64,000 nt of DNA from Ottelia alismoides (lineage: Eukaryota > Streptophyta > Magnoliopsida > Alismatales > Hydrocharitaceae), in the NCBI GenBank assembly GCA_037367405.1, contig JAZKJV010003137.1, forward strand, positions 310,001 to 374,000. The letters are read 5' to 3'. The notes under the pieces are model-generated. The model saw nothing but the letters and a program-made list of their open reading frames with translations. It did no database searches and had not been told where the DNA came from. Made by a program: the position numbers and the translations under genes. Positions 11,608 through 22,354 of the stretch are shown here, one piece after another. Positions within the stretch are counted from its first letter, which is position 1, and each line of letters starts with the position of its first letter.

Positions 11608-11821
11608 ATCCATGCCATATCTGTTGGAACAGATCCCTTGATTTGATCCTAGCCACTCAATCATGCCCTTACCTCATTTGTTAGATCGTGAAATCCAATG
11701 GCCCTTGACTCATTGTTCTCCTCTAGCTCCCTCCTCTTTCCCACAATTTCCACACTGGCCACCTATCCCCTTCCATTTCTAGTGCTTTCTCCGAGCGACC
11801 TCACCACCCCTCAAACCCCCT
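11608..11821 (+). repeat. LTR-like sequence, part after the F2 insertion
   Basis: Pyrimidine-rich, moderately GC sequence continuing the style of 8700-8940 ('cctagctccctcctc', 'ctccgagcgacc'). It is the presumed continuation of the LTR-like sequence interrupted by F2. No gene seen. Confidence 0.35.
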
Positions 11822-12984
11822 AATGAAACGTTAAATGCATGTATTAAAATCGATCAGTTGTAGCATGGGCAATCAGCTTCTCATACAGAATAGAGAAGAA
11901 ACTCAGTGATGAAGTTCTCAGATTTAATTTATAACCTAGGAAGTCCAGGGCCAAACTCAAAGACGCGAGCAATTTATTGATTAAATTCATATCTCAAATA
12001 TTTTAAATAACAATTCTTGGTTTAATTATATTGAGATGATGGACAAAACACAACAAGATATTTATTTATATTTAACATATTTTTTATGAAACTAAATTAA
12101 ATGCAAACAATGATGCACAATCAACATGAATAGAACAACCACACTTAAAAAGCACAAGCCAAATAACTTGGATTAATCACGCAAATACCATGAATTGATT
12201 GATTATTAATCAAAGCATTGATTAGGCAAAGTTTAATATAAGTCTCAAATTCTTTTCCACAATTTAAACTTTCATTTTGATGCTTTATAGAGACAACGAG
12301 CAAGTAAATCATTTAATGATCTAATAGTGATTACGACTAACTAATAATAGATCATTAAAAATTAATGAATGTAACAAGTTCAATTGATTACTCAAAGAGC
12401 ATTTCCAATATGGATAAGATATTTAAATGAATACTTAAATCCAAGAATAATTAATGTGTGATTTTTGAATCAGAATTATCAATCAAACACACCAAGAAAT
12501 AGAGCATCAAACACGCTTTCAAACAAGACCAAAATCACATTTATTGGATTCAAGAAAGATATTCAATAAGAATCCAAGGGCCTAAATGTAAGAAAAACTT
12601 CTAAATTTTATTACAAAATAGGACAAATAGGGACTAAAATGTAAATAAAATAACCCACTCGGGATGAAATATAAATTACACAAAAGCCGGAAGGGCTTAT
12701 CTACAATTATGAAAAAGTAGGGGATCGATGATGTAATTTACCCAGTCACGTACGCAAAACACATGACCTAGATAGGCTTGGTGATGGAGGCTCGGTCCAT
12801 GTGGCTACCTCTTGTGCTCTGCGTGAGGCTCAGATATAGACTCGACACATGAGCCTGAGGGTTGAATCACTGCCTCGGGCCGACGACGTGGATCAACCTG
12901 GATCATTGGATCTTGACCAATTTGGGGAGTTCGACGGTATCTACTCCTCAAGTGTTCTTCAGCTCTTCCATGCATGGTGTTTGT
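11822..12984. other. Unassigned AT-rich stretch, partly LTR-like
   Basis: No gene recognised. 12590-12720 contains 'gggactaaaatgtaaataaa' type phrases that also occur in the LTR of D (near 41465 and 50781), which suggests minus-strand LTR remnants. The remainder is AT-rich sequence that I cannot assign. Confidence 0.3.
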
Positions 12985-15900
12985 TGACTCAATTTTCCGC
13001 GGTTTAATACGATGAAGTTATCAAGTGCCGTTGTGAACTGCAATTAATCGAGACCAAACATAATATTACAACTACAAGCTTAAGTGAAAAAGAGAAAATG
13101 TAGGGAGCAAGTAGAGGTTCGAACCACAGGGACTTAGCAAGCATTGCATAATTTCTTGGTATATTCATGCACAATATAGAGAAATCAGGAGCTGATTTGT
13201 AAGTATGCAAGAAAAATAAGGACTGAATGCCAAACTATTAAAAATACAAGAACTGAGTTGATATTTGAGAAAGCTAGACTTGCAGTTTTCACACAATAAA
13301 AAAAAGAAGTAAACAATTATTCAATAAACATCTAAAAGTTCCAAAAAGATTTAAAACTTATAAAATACTAATGAAAAGACAGAACAAAGTAAAAAGCAGT
13401 CTTCCACGCTCAGGTAAAGGTCTATGCTGACGATGAAGTATTGCTAATCGCAGACCCAACAAGATACAAGTCACCACGAGATGGGTAACGTTAGTGGAGG
13501 CGATGGTGGCTACGCTGATTGAACTTTGCACGCGCCAAAGTTCAGCAAGACACAAGTGGAATCAGATGCAACCAATCGTGGGATATTCTGATGCAAAATG
13601 TTATGGAGGAGACGAACATAGGAGACGTTTGGCGGCTGAGATCCTACCGTAAATGGCTGATGTGCTGACGGGTTGGAAGTGGTGCCGAGATAACTCACGA
13701 GATGGAAGATCTCACGTCGAAGGTGGTGAATGTCACTGAAGGTAATGACGATGGGATCACGACATGGAGAATGGCATGATGATGGACGCTCGAGGAGGTG
13801 CTGGTCGCTAGAGAGAGTTGGAGGTGCTGATGCATCTTTTTTTGGCTATAGAATCCCCTTGGGAGCGCGGATCGTCTGCTGTAGCCCCGCCCTAGCAGAG
13901 TCTGCTGCGTCCATAGGGAGTCACTCGATCATGATCGAGCAGTTCCCACGAATTCCCTTTGATCCGGTCCCACACACAGGGGAAATTCATGGGAACCGCT
14001 CGATCATGATCGAGCGGCTCCCCATAGACGCAGCAGACTCTGCTGGGGCGGGCTACAGCAGACAATCCGCGCCCTCTCCCTGGTTCCTTTATAGTCGAGG
14101 TCGCATGCTGAAGTTGCCGTCACCAGGGTAGATACGAAGCGTCGAGAGATTAAACGATTTGAGTATAACCATCGGGATCCTAAGGTTGGTTTTGTAGTAG
14201 CAGAGGATATGGTCTTCTGCTCGAGGAAGATAATGCACAGGTGGTCCAGCAGTGGATACGGGAGTAGCGAACCTACACAGAGAAATATGTTCAGTATTTA
14301 ATATTACAACTTTCTCAAAGAAAATGTTTGCGTGGTCTTTACGCCAAGAGAGCGGGGAGATGCGTGTGAGAGATGAGAGGTTACGTGCATGGGAAAAAGT
14401 AATTTTATATGTAGATTTAAATGGGATGTGGTATGGATAGATTCATATTCCTACGATACTTGAGTTGTATTATAATATACTCTCATTATATGTCTATTCA
14501 TCTATTATTCCCAAATAGAGTTGATGTCGGTCTATGATATAAATTATTTCCATATATATTAGTTATATCCCCAAGATCTATAATCATGTGTGTTAAAATG
14601 TGAGGATTTTACATAGTTATAAATGGGGAGGGTTGTGTGAGTTTATATTTGATTTGAGATTATATATATGGTATGATAATAGGTTGGTACTACGATATTT
14701 GTGATTAATTGTGTGGAATGTGATATGTTTTGCTCCTTAAGAAGCTTAAATCCTCCTGGAGTGTGTTCTACCAATTCGTATCTAAATGTTTATCAGGTGG
14801 TAGTTTTCATGATTTTATATTCTTCATCGATATCTCTATTGATGATATTGTATAACATCATAGTAGATGGACATTTGATTTGTTGGTCATAGATGTTTGT
14901 TTTACAAAGAGATTGGTACTTCTATACTCAGTTTATTTAACTGTAAGGATTAGTAGAGCAATTATACTGTAATTTAAGTGGTTTTTGATGGATTTAAATG
15001 CACTGTGTTTAAATGACATTGAGTGCAAGCTATATACAACTTATGATAAAATGCATGGAGATAGCATCATTTTTTTTGCATAATTCTAATAAGTTTATGT
15101 AACAAATCGATGATTCATCAGTGGTGCTCGGGCTGTGCTTCGACGAAGGCTGAAATGCTCTGCCTCGCTCCTCATGAGACCGTGAAGATCATATATCCCT
15201 CCTAAAGGTTTTGTGAAGGCGGTCGAGGGCTGAGGAAGATGAGAGACGCCTCAAAGTTCTTTGTTGATAAAGTTTTGCTGAAGAGGAATACGAAAATCGG
15301 AGCTCAGTCTCAATCTCTGATCATTGAAGCTATATCGACCTGTAATGTTAGTCCAAACCACAAACAAGATCCATGAGACTAATTTGAAGTAGATACAAGA
15401 TGGAATGAAGGGACCAAACGTCGTGAAGGAAAGGATCCCTAGTTGAGTTCCAGGCTGAGGAAAAGACTAGAAAGGATCGAGGTGAAACAATAATGGATAA
15501 GTGAAGACACTAATTGGAATGATACACATGGATGCGTGAATAGAGGCGAAGTTATCCAGATGCTCAGATCAATATTTAAACAAACATATGATCTAGGATA
15601 AATGAACAAATAATGAATGGAAAAAAGATCAACTAAATTGCTTACCTGGAGAATGAAGGTTGAATCAGTGACTTGAAGAATTTTGTTGTGCCTGGAATGG
15701 AGCGAGGGATGCTCCGGTCTTCACTTGACATTCCCGATTGAAGAATGAAGCTCAAGCAGCAACTGGATGGCTACGACACGTCAGAGAAGATGTGGATCTC
15801 GCTGGCAAGAAACACTCCATCGTCGTGCTTAAATCTTGTTTCCCTCTGTCAGTAGGAGATGGACAAGGCTGAGAGGCTTCGCCTGGAGTGGCGGATAACC

Positions 15901-16260
15901 GTCGAAGATGGCTGGTGGAGGGGTATTTAAAGAAGATATGGAGGAGGTTACAAGAGGTTTAGATGGAGGTTTCAACCTCCTGAAATTGATTATTAGGCTA
16001 GGTTTGAAGAGATTAGGGGGGGTTGGAGTGAAGAAGGGATGATAGATGAAGAAGTTAGCGAAGACAGTTTGCGAAGAAGTTGGCTGGAGGAGTTGGAGAA
16101 ATAAGGAGAAGTTATGTGGTTTGGACAAGGAGGCAACTGACCGGAGGTTGAAGAAATGGCAGGCACTGTTGGATCTTTTGATCCAACGGTTGAGGTGCAA
16201 GCTCAGACTAGTGGCCAAGATCCATAAGAGCTGAGTCGAGTATAAGGACAAGTGTAAGAA
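12985..16260 (-). repeat. Probable decayed minus-strand LTR of element C
   Basis: Read on the minus strand, this ~3.3 kb has the organisation of the other LTRs: a TATA-like 'tttaaatacccc' near 15923-15934, a GC-richer leader, a splice-donor-like CCAG/GTAAG at 15641-15649, a long AT-rich part, and near 13105-13130 'ggttcgaacctctacttgctcc', resembling the 'ctccttgagttcgac' box near the LTR ends of A and B. The position next to the C hairpins and pol remnant and the length near 3.3 kb fit a 3' LTR. Both termini are uncertain, and a TGATGAATC-like start at 15118 could instead mark a separate border. The 175-codon minus frame at 15829-16356 has no known motif. Confidence 0.4.
13846..14094. repeat. 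Large imperfect inverted repeat (~110-bp arms, ~25-bp centre)
   Basis: Left arm 13846-13957 is the reverse complement of right arm 13979-14094 over about 100 well-matched bases. Shared phrases are CGCGGAT, GTCTGCTGTAG, AGCAGAGTCTGCTGCGTC and the self-complementary CTCGATCATGATCGAG, which is present in each arm. The outer ends read CTATA/TATAG. About ten substitutions between arms are all transitions, plus small indels in the outer half. The surroundings are AT-rich, whereas the arms are GC-rich. It may be a foldback or MITE-like element or a source of a long RNA hairpin. The 133-codon frame 13730-14131 that crosses it is probably a by-product. Confidence 0.85.
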
Positions 16261-16293
16261 TGAGTCACAATGAGATATATAAGAACGGTTTCC

Positions 16294-16419
16294 CCTATAC
16301 TTAGGTTCTGGAAAACCTAAGTAAAGATATAAAAATGAATTCATAGGTGGAACCATATCATAAAGAAGAGATTGGGAGAAATCCTCCTATACTTAGGCTG
16401 AGAGAAACCTAAGTATAGG
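16294..16419 (-). repeat. Two hairpins in the 3'UTR of element C
   Basis: 16386-16419 (arms CCTATACTTAGG / CCTAAGTATAGG on the plus strand, separated by about 10 nt) and 16294-16324 (arms CCTATACTTAGGTT / AACCTAAGTA). These use the same core as the arrays in A, B, D and E and lie just after the end of pol in sense direction. Only two of the four are recognisable here. Confidence 0.8.
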
Positions 16420-16449
16420 TGAAATAAGTTAATTGACAAAGATCTTCTA

Positions 16450-17890
16450 GAAATAAATCTTCTGATTTGAATCGGTCATGATAATCATGCCTTATCTATT
16501 TAACCGACTCAATAGACATGAAATTAATCAGCTCTACGGGAGTTGCTTGTTAACCAAAAAGGAAGATGCATTCTCTAAAAGCTTTGAAATCTCTATACTA
16601 TCGTTCTCATGCACTTCCCTTACAATAAAAGGTCCCGTCGACTTTGATTTTAGTTTCCCTGGGAAAATCATTAACTTTGCATTAAACAACCCTACCTTCG
16701 GTCCAAGGACAAAGTTCTTGCATCTAATATACTCATTGTGCCACTTCTTAACTTTGTCCTTACAGATCATGTTGTGGTCATATGCTCGGTTGCATATTTC
16801 CACTAATTCATTTAAGTTGAGATCTCTACATAGCTTTCATAAGTGACAACTCCAATTTATCTTCTTTATTGTCCATTCAGATTTATGCACTAACTCAACG
16901 GGCAAATGACATGGCTTGCCATAAATTCTCCTGAAAGGTGAAGTGCCCATAGATGTCTTGTAGGTCTTTCTGTAAACCCACAGAACTTGATCCAACAACT
17001 GAGATCATTTCTTCCTATCAGATCGAACTAACTTTTGAAGAATGCTCTTCACTTCCCTATTTGAAACCCTTGCCATGTCTTTTGATTGAGGGTGGTAAGG
17101 ACTAGTTATTCAATGCTTAAATCCATAGTCCTTTGGTAATATTTTATTATTCCATTCACAAAATGGTTCCCTCCATCATATTCAAAACTTTAGGTACCTT
17201 GAACCGTGAAATAATACGATCCTTAATAAACTTGCAAACAGTCCTACCATATGCAGTTCGGGTATGGATAGCCTCCACCCATATGGACAAGTAATCAAGC
17301 TCTAACAAGATATATTTAAAACCTTGGCTATTAGGGGGGGACCCATGAAATCTATATCCCAAGCATCAAAAATATCACAAAAAATCACAGTCTACATAGG
17401 CATCTCATTTCTTGATCCAACAATCCCTCCCATCCTTTGGCAAATAGGGCACTACTGTACAAAATTACAACATTTCTAAATAAGGTCGGCCAAAAGAAAC
17501 CACATTGTAACACCTTGTGAGAAGTTCTTTTTCCAAAATGATGTCCCCTAGCTTCAAATGAATGACAATACATGATGACACTCTGGTATTCCTCTTGAGG
17601 AATACACCTTCTCCAGATACAATTCGATCCTTCAAAGAAAAGGAACGGATCCTCCAAATGGTATTTCCTTGAATCCGACTTGAGTCGGTCTATACTGCTC
17701 CTAGTCCATCCATGGGGAACTTGCTTGGATACAAGGAAGTTCACCATGTTGGCATACTAAGGATGTGAGTCAACAACACAAATATACTCATCTGGAAAGG
17801 TCTCTCAAATAACCTTAAAATTGGTCCCGAAATCATGCGTGATGCCTCCAATATCTTAGCTATAAAGGATGGATACTAGGGGAACTCCTT
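16450..17890 (-). pseudogene. pol: Integrase region of element C, broken
   Basis: Fragments in different frames: a zinc-binding HHCC-type region (17385-17747, HSFEARGHHFGKRTSHKVLQ), part of the catalytic core (17156-17362, QGFKYILLELDYLSIWVEAI and ISRFKVPKV), and the C-terminal part (16534-16803, GLFNAKLMIFPGKLKSKSTGPFIV). The family role is insertion of the cDNA into the host genome. The core lacks a clean DDE set; in the first motif the Asp context is replaced (GYRFHGSPP). It is more diverged from B, D and E than those are from one another, so C is an older or different Athila-type lineage. Frames are interrupted at several places. Confidence 0.85.
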
Positions 17891-17903
17891 CTAGTTATAA
17901 CCA

Positions 17904-18420
17904 TTACGCAGGATACTCAATATCAGGGGAATCTTTGATTTCAATCCATGAAAGATGATCAACAACTACATTTTTAACTCCAGGTTTATCCTTAATTTCC
18001 AAATCAAATTCTTGGAGTATCAATATCCACCTAAGAAGATGCGCCTTCGCATCCTTCTTTTCCATGAGATACCTAATGGCTGAATAATCAGTATATACTT
18101 CCACTTTTGAACCTAAAATCATAGACCTGAGCTTCTCTAAAGCCCAAACTACCGCAAGTATTTCTTTTTCAGCCACTGTATAATTTCTCTGAGTTGTATC
18201 CAATACCTTGCTTGCGTAGTGAATAACAAACAGAATCTAATCTCATCTCTGCCACAATAAAACTCCTATAGCAAAATACGAAGCATCAGTCATGATCTCA
18301 AAGGGAAGAGACCAGTCAGAAGCCTGCAGAATCGATGAATCATTGATCTTCTTTTTAAGGAGCTCAAAGGCCTCAAGACACTTGTGATCTACAAAGAACT
18401 CGGTGTCTTTTCCAAAGAGC
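17904..18420 (-). pseudogene. pol: RNase H region of element C, broken
   Basis: The frame 17904-18203 encodes [32 protein letters not shown] and the end motif [16 protein letters not shown]; the last matches [16 protein letters not shown] of element B. The part upstream (18204-18420) reads through a stop and encodes LPFEIMTDAS, the start of the RNase H fold. In Ty3/gypsy elements this domain removes the RNA strand during reverse transcription. The domain is split by a stop near 18240, where B also has a stop, so it is a pseudogene. Confidence 0.85.
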
Positions 18421-18632
18421 TCTGTCAGGAGTCGGGAACTCTTAAAAAATCCTGAATAAATCTTTTATAAAATCCAACATGCCCAAGAAATGACCTTACT
18501 GACTTAATATTGGTTGGTGGATCAAGTTTCTTGATCACATCAACCTTGGAAGGGTCAACCTCAATTCCCTTCTTGGAGATGACGTGCTCCAACATAATAT
18601 CCTCCTTAACCATGAAATGACTTTTCTCCTAT
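18421..18632 (-). pseudogene. pol: C-terminal end of reverse transcriptase of element C
   Basis: Encodes the end of the RT thumb and connection part: EHVISKKGIEVDPSKVDVIKKL, NIKSVRSFLGHVGFYKRFI. It is equivalent to 33198-33390 of element B. Homology stops abruptly at ~18630, in the codons for the KSHFMV motif, and AT-rich sequence follows, so the whole polymerase core with FMDD, the protease and gag are missing. The break is probably a deletion or a later insertion. Confidence 0.85.
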
Positions 18633-19530
18633 TTACAACTTGTTTTTGTATACTTAAATATATTTTTATTATATTTTTTGATGTAATATTTATACTTAAA
18701 TAAATAGGGTTAGAAATATATAGCGATGAGTACATGTATTTCATCTATGTATTTTATATACATATTTTATTTTAATGTTTTCTTTATGGTTTTATTCTAG
18801 TTTTAATATGTACATATATATAAATAATATTTACATAATTATAAAAATACAGGATTAAAAAACAATAAAGAATAAATAAAATGAATACTTTATTCGGGTA
18901 TATTATATAATAGGGGTCCAAAACCTACCTTTCACACCTTAACTCCAAAAAATATGAAATCACCTACATTGAATAGCTTATTAAAAGTTATATACAATTA
19001 TAGGTGATTTTGATATATTTGGAGCTTTTATTTGAGAAATATGGATCTGTAAAGTTGGGATTTTGAAATCTTATTCAGAGTATAATTTGTACATTGTATA
19101 TTATTTTTGTATGAAATCAATTTTGTATTTTCTATATATTATCACCTACAACTTTTATTGGTGATTTTTGTTCTTTATTTGAGGTATAAAAAGTAGAAAA
19201 TAAAATTGGTCCTGAAATGAATAAACGATGAATTAATAAATGAGATTTATTGGTGATTTTTGGCCATTATCTCCCCCTACTTTTTTCCTTGTCGACATAG
19301 TCATCAAGATGCCTAGGTCTGAAGATTTAAGGTCATAAAAAACCTTTGGAATTTTATTCTTTTCTTTTCTTTTCTTTATTCTCTATTTTTAGCACTAAAC
19401 AATTTTATACAATATTTATATGATAAAGAATGAATCTTAATTTGTACAAATTAAGGCCATTTACATGCATTAGCTAGGGTTTTTAAGGTCAAAATGATAG
19501 AATAAAGGTGATGAAATGGAGATTCATCAT
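18633..19530 (-). repeat. Probable U3 end of another minus-strand LTR
   Basis: On the plus strand, 19270-19530 runs 'atctccccctacttttttccttgtcgac', a TTTTCTTTTC tract, then 'gatgaaatggagattcatcat'. The D LTR shows the same order at 43520-43793 ('atctccccctactttattcctggtcgat', TTTCTTTC tract, 'gattcatcat'). I infer the 5' end of an LTR read on the minus strand, starting at about 19530 and truncated at the C pol break. Confidence 0.45.
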
Positions 19531-21326
19531 GTGGTAAGCACAAAACATTGCAAATAATCAAAGCAAATTCGGAAACATTAATTCGAGTTAATATTATAAA
19601 GTCTCCAATTTGCATTTCTCTTCCTTACTAAAAGAATATCAACATCATTTTTTAATTCGTTAATTGTAAAGTGTGTGAGTATTAGTTGAGAGTAAATCAA
19701 TAAAAACTTATTTTAAGTTCTTCCCCGTAATCCATTACTCCTTTTGTAAATTACTCTTTAATTTGATATTCTCCCCTTTTTTATTTACTCCTTTTTGTTA
19801 TTAATAAAAATGTAAATAAGAGAAATAAAAAGAAATAAAATGCAGCTTACATGAATCAATAGATTAAACTAATAAGAAATATTTATAGCACGAACAATGT
19901 TCCATTTACATGTGTTTGGATAATAATAGAACATTAACATTCAAGAAACATAGTAAGTATATAAAGTCTGGCTACATACATCAACATGCTCATTATACAA
20001 GGTAACATATTAATTCATTCAAGCTATTACATGTCAAATCTCCAATGGTATAAGTACAATTAATATTGGTGATGATCAAGATATATTATTTACGAACATT
20101 TATCATACTAAGCATATAATCATAGGAAAATATCATGTACCTCACATGTGTAATTTAAGAAAGCATTCAAGTTTATATTACATCATTGATACACAAATAG
20201 CTAGGGAAGTATTTACGCACAATGTTTGGATACTAATATGTACATTTTGGAGGAATCCAACATGCAAACATGAAATGATGTCCAACCATCACATGAAATT
20301 AAAACTCAACAATATCAAGAATGGACATTCAAGACACACACCCATCCATATTGTATTTTAATGTTAAAAAGGAGTTCAACCATTAAAACAAGGATCAAAA
20401 TAAGTTGTATGCTCTATTTATTCTTTAAATAAGATCATTGATGGCTATCCAATGAAATAAGGAAATAAAAAGAGGAGAATGTCTTTACTTTAGTCAAAAG
20501 TTTGTCAAAAATCTTCAAAATCTGAGCTTGGACCAATCTTCTCTTTTAATCCCGTTTAAAGCTCCAATACCACAAAGCAACATGCAACCTTGAGTAAAAC
20601 CCGATCTAATCACTTAAATTTCTTCAATCGAGAAGATGAGTATACCTTCCCACTGTGCAAACGTAACGGTGCTTAAAGGCATAAACATAATAACATCAAC
20701 TTCTTTTCTTGCTTTGGCTACATGGCTTCAATGCGAGAGTTTCATAATGATCTTTGAGGAAGTTTGAGTGTCTTAAATATTATAGGGAATAGTGAGGGTG
20801 GTTTCCTTCTAGAGACTCTTGCTTGTAAGAAGAATGCAGGTTTAGCCAATAGGTTAAGATCTTTAAAAGCCCATCTATTTACCTCCCTTTTTACTATTTC
20901 TACACATAAAAGGGAGGGAGTTGCAGTCTACTTTTAAAATCCTTTGTAACTAAGTCCCTCTCCACCCAATGTGAAAATTAAATTAATGTTCCTTGCACTG
21001 AGGCCTCAATGCATCAATAGGATCAAAGTCCTAATTGATTCTTACCAAAATAATCGAGCCACATAAAAAAAGCATTCAAAATATAAAAATGAATGCAATT
21101 TGCATTCTCAAATACATGAAGTACCAATCAGGACTCGGTAGATTTAAACTCATCCTAGACTTAGAGCAAACTTGAGAACAAATTAGAAATGGAGCAAGAT
21201 TATCAAGTCGAGTCAAGTTAAGTAGGCTAAGAGGTCACTTACCACCCAGGGTACTGTTGAGCATGATTTTCTCGAGGACAGAAATTAATGGTAAAGTAAG
21301 TTGTTGCTATCCCCAAAAATCCCATG
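19531..21326. other. Unassigned AT-rich stretch before element B
   Basis: No gene recognised; the longest open frame (20146-20361, 71 codons) shows nothing familiar. Around 21140-21215 the phrase 'atttaaac...tagaaatggagc' resembles the 3'UTR of A near 3150-3190, so part may be old Athila-type 3'UTR. 21255-21331 may be the terminal part of the D LTR, separated from it by the B insertion (see findings). Confidence 0.3.
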
Positions 21327-21331
21327 CCAAA
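21327..21331. repeat. Target-site duplication CCAAA of element B (left copy)
   Basis: CCAAA just before the 5' LTR is repeated at 40523-40527 just after the 3' LTR. It proves the outer borders of B and that 21331 and 40528 were neighbours before insertion. Confidence 0.95.
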
Positions 21332-22354
21332 TGATGAATCCCAATTCATCACTCTTTATTTCCTCTATTTTAGCTAGAAACCTTAGCCAAATACCCTGTA
21401 AATAGGTGTAAATATCATAAATTGCCAAAACACATGCATCTTGTAAATATGCATATTAGCATGTTTTGTGTCAAAATAAAGGAATAAAGAAACACAAGAA
21501 AAATAAGGAAATATTTAGAATAAATGTTGAGTGACCTAATCCCAAGGGAGGGCTCAGCAGGGGCCTGACCGCAAAAGAACCCAAGTAGAGAGAGATAAGG
21601 TCAATCATGTATGTACATACCTCCATGTATATAAATAAAATTTATTTTTCTCAAAATAAAAATTAAAAAGTGTTTCTCATATTTTGTACATATTTGTGAA
21701 AATAAAAAAAAATAAAAATCACTTTCCTACCTTGTATATATATCATGTACATATATATATATAAGCCTATTTATTTAACCCATGTAAATAACTCATAAAA
21801 AGAAAACAAAAATATCCTATTATTCCAAATTTTATGTTGAAAATAAAAAAAATATAAAATTGGAATAATTGTACAAAAATAAACAATTTAAAATAAAAAT
21901 AAAAAATACATATATGTATATACCTATATATAATAATAATATATTGTAAATACGTTATATATTTTTTCAAAAAATATATAAAAATTACTAAAACATAATT
22001 TGAAAAATAAGAAACATTTTTCATGTTTTAACTTTTTCGAAATAAAATCATTTACTAATTTTAATTGCATTTTTAAATAATTAATAAATGGCGGATTCTG
22101 ATTGGTCCACGGGGGATTGTTGACCCCCGGTCAACTCTCCCCCCAGGACCACCAGACGCGGATCTTGCACCCTGACCCGACTTCTCGAATTTTTTGCGAC
22201 TCGATCCAATCACCATCAACCGATACCCCGGTCCCTGATTATTCTTGAATCATCCCTAACCCTCGCCCGGAGGTTTTCCTAGGGATCCGTGCTTCGAGCG
22301 ACCCTACCTGACTCCATTTAGCTGGACCCTTTATCATATAAAGACCCTTCTCCG

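Noticed and set aside
13730..14131. 133-codon frame possibly encoding a protein
   Set aside because: It spans the inverted repeat and is translated from both arms; the palindrome explains the open frame.
15829..16356. 175-codon minus frame downstream of C pol, a possible env-like protein
   Set aside because: No signal peptide or transmembrane pattern typical of env; it overlaps the hairpins and an LTR-like promoter.
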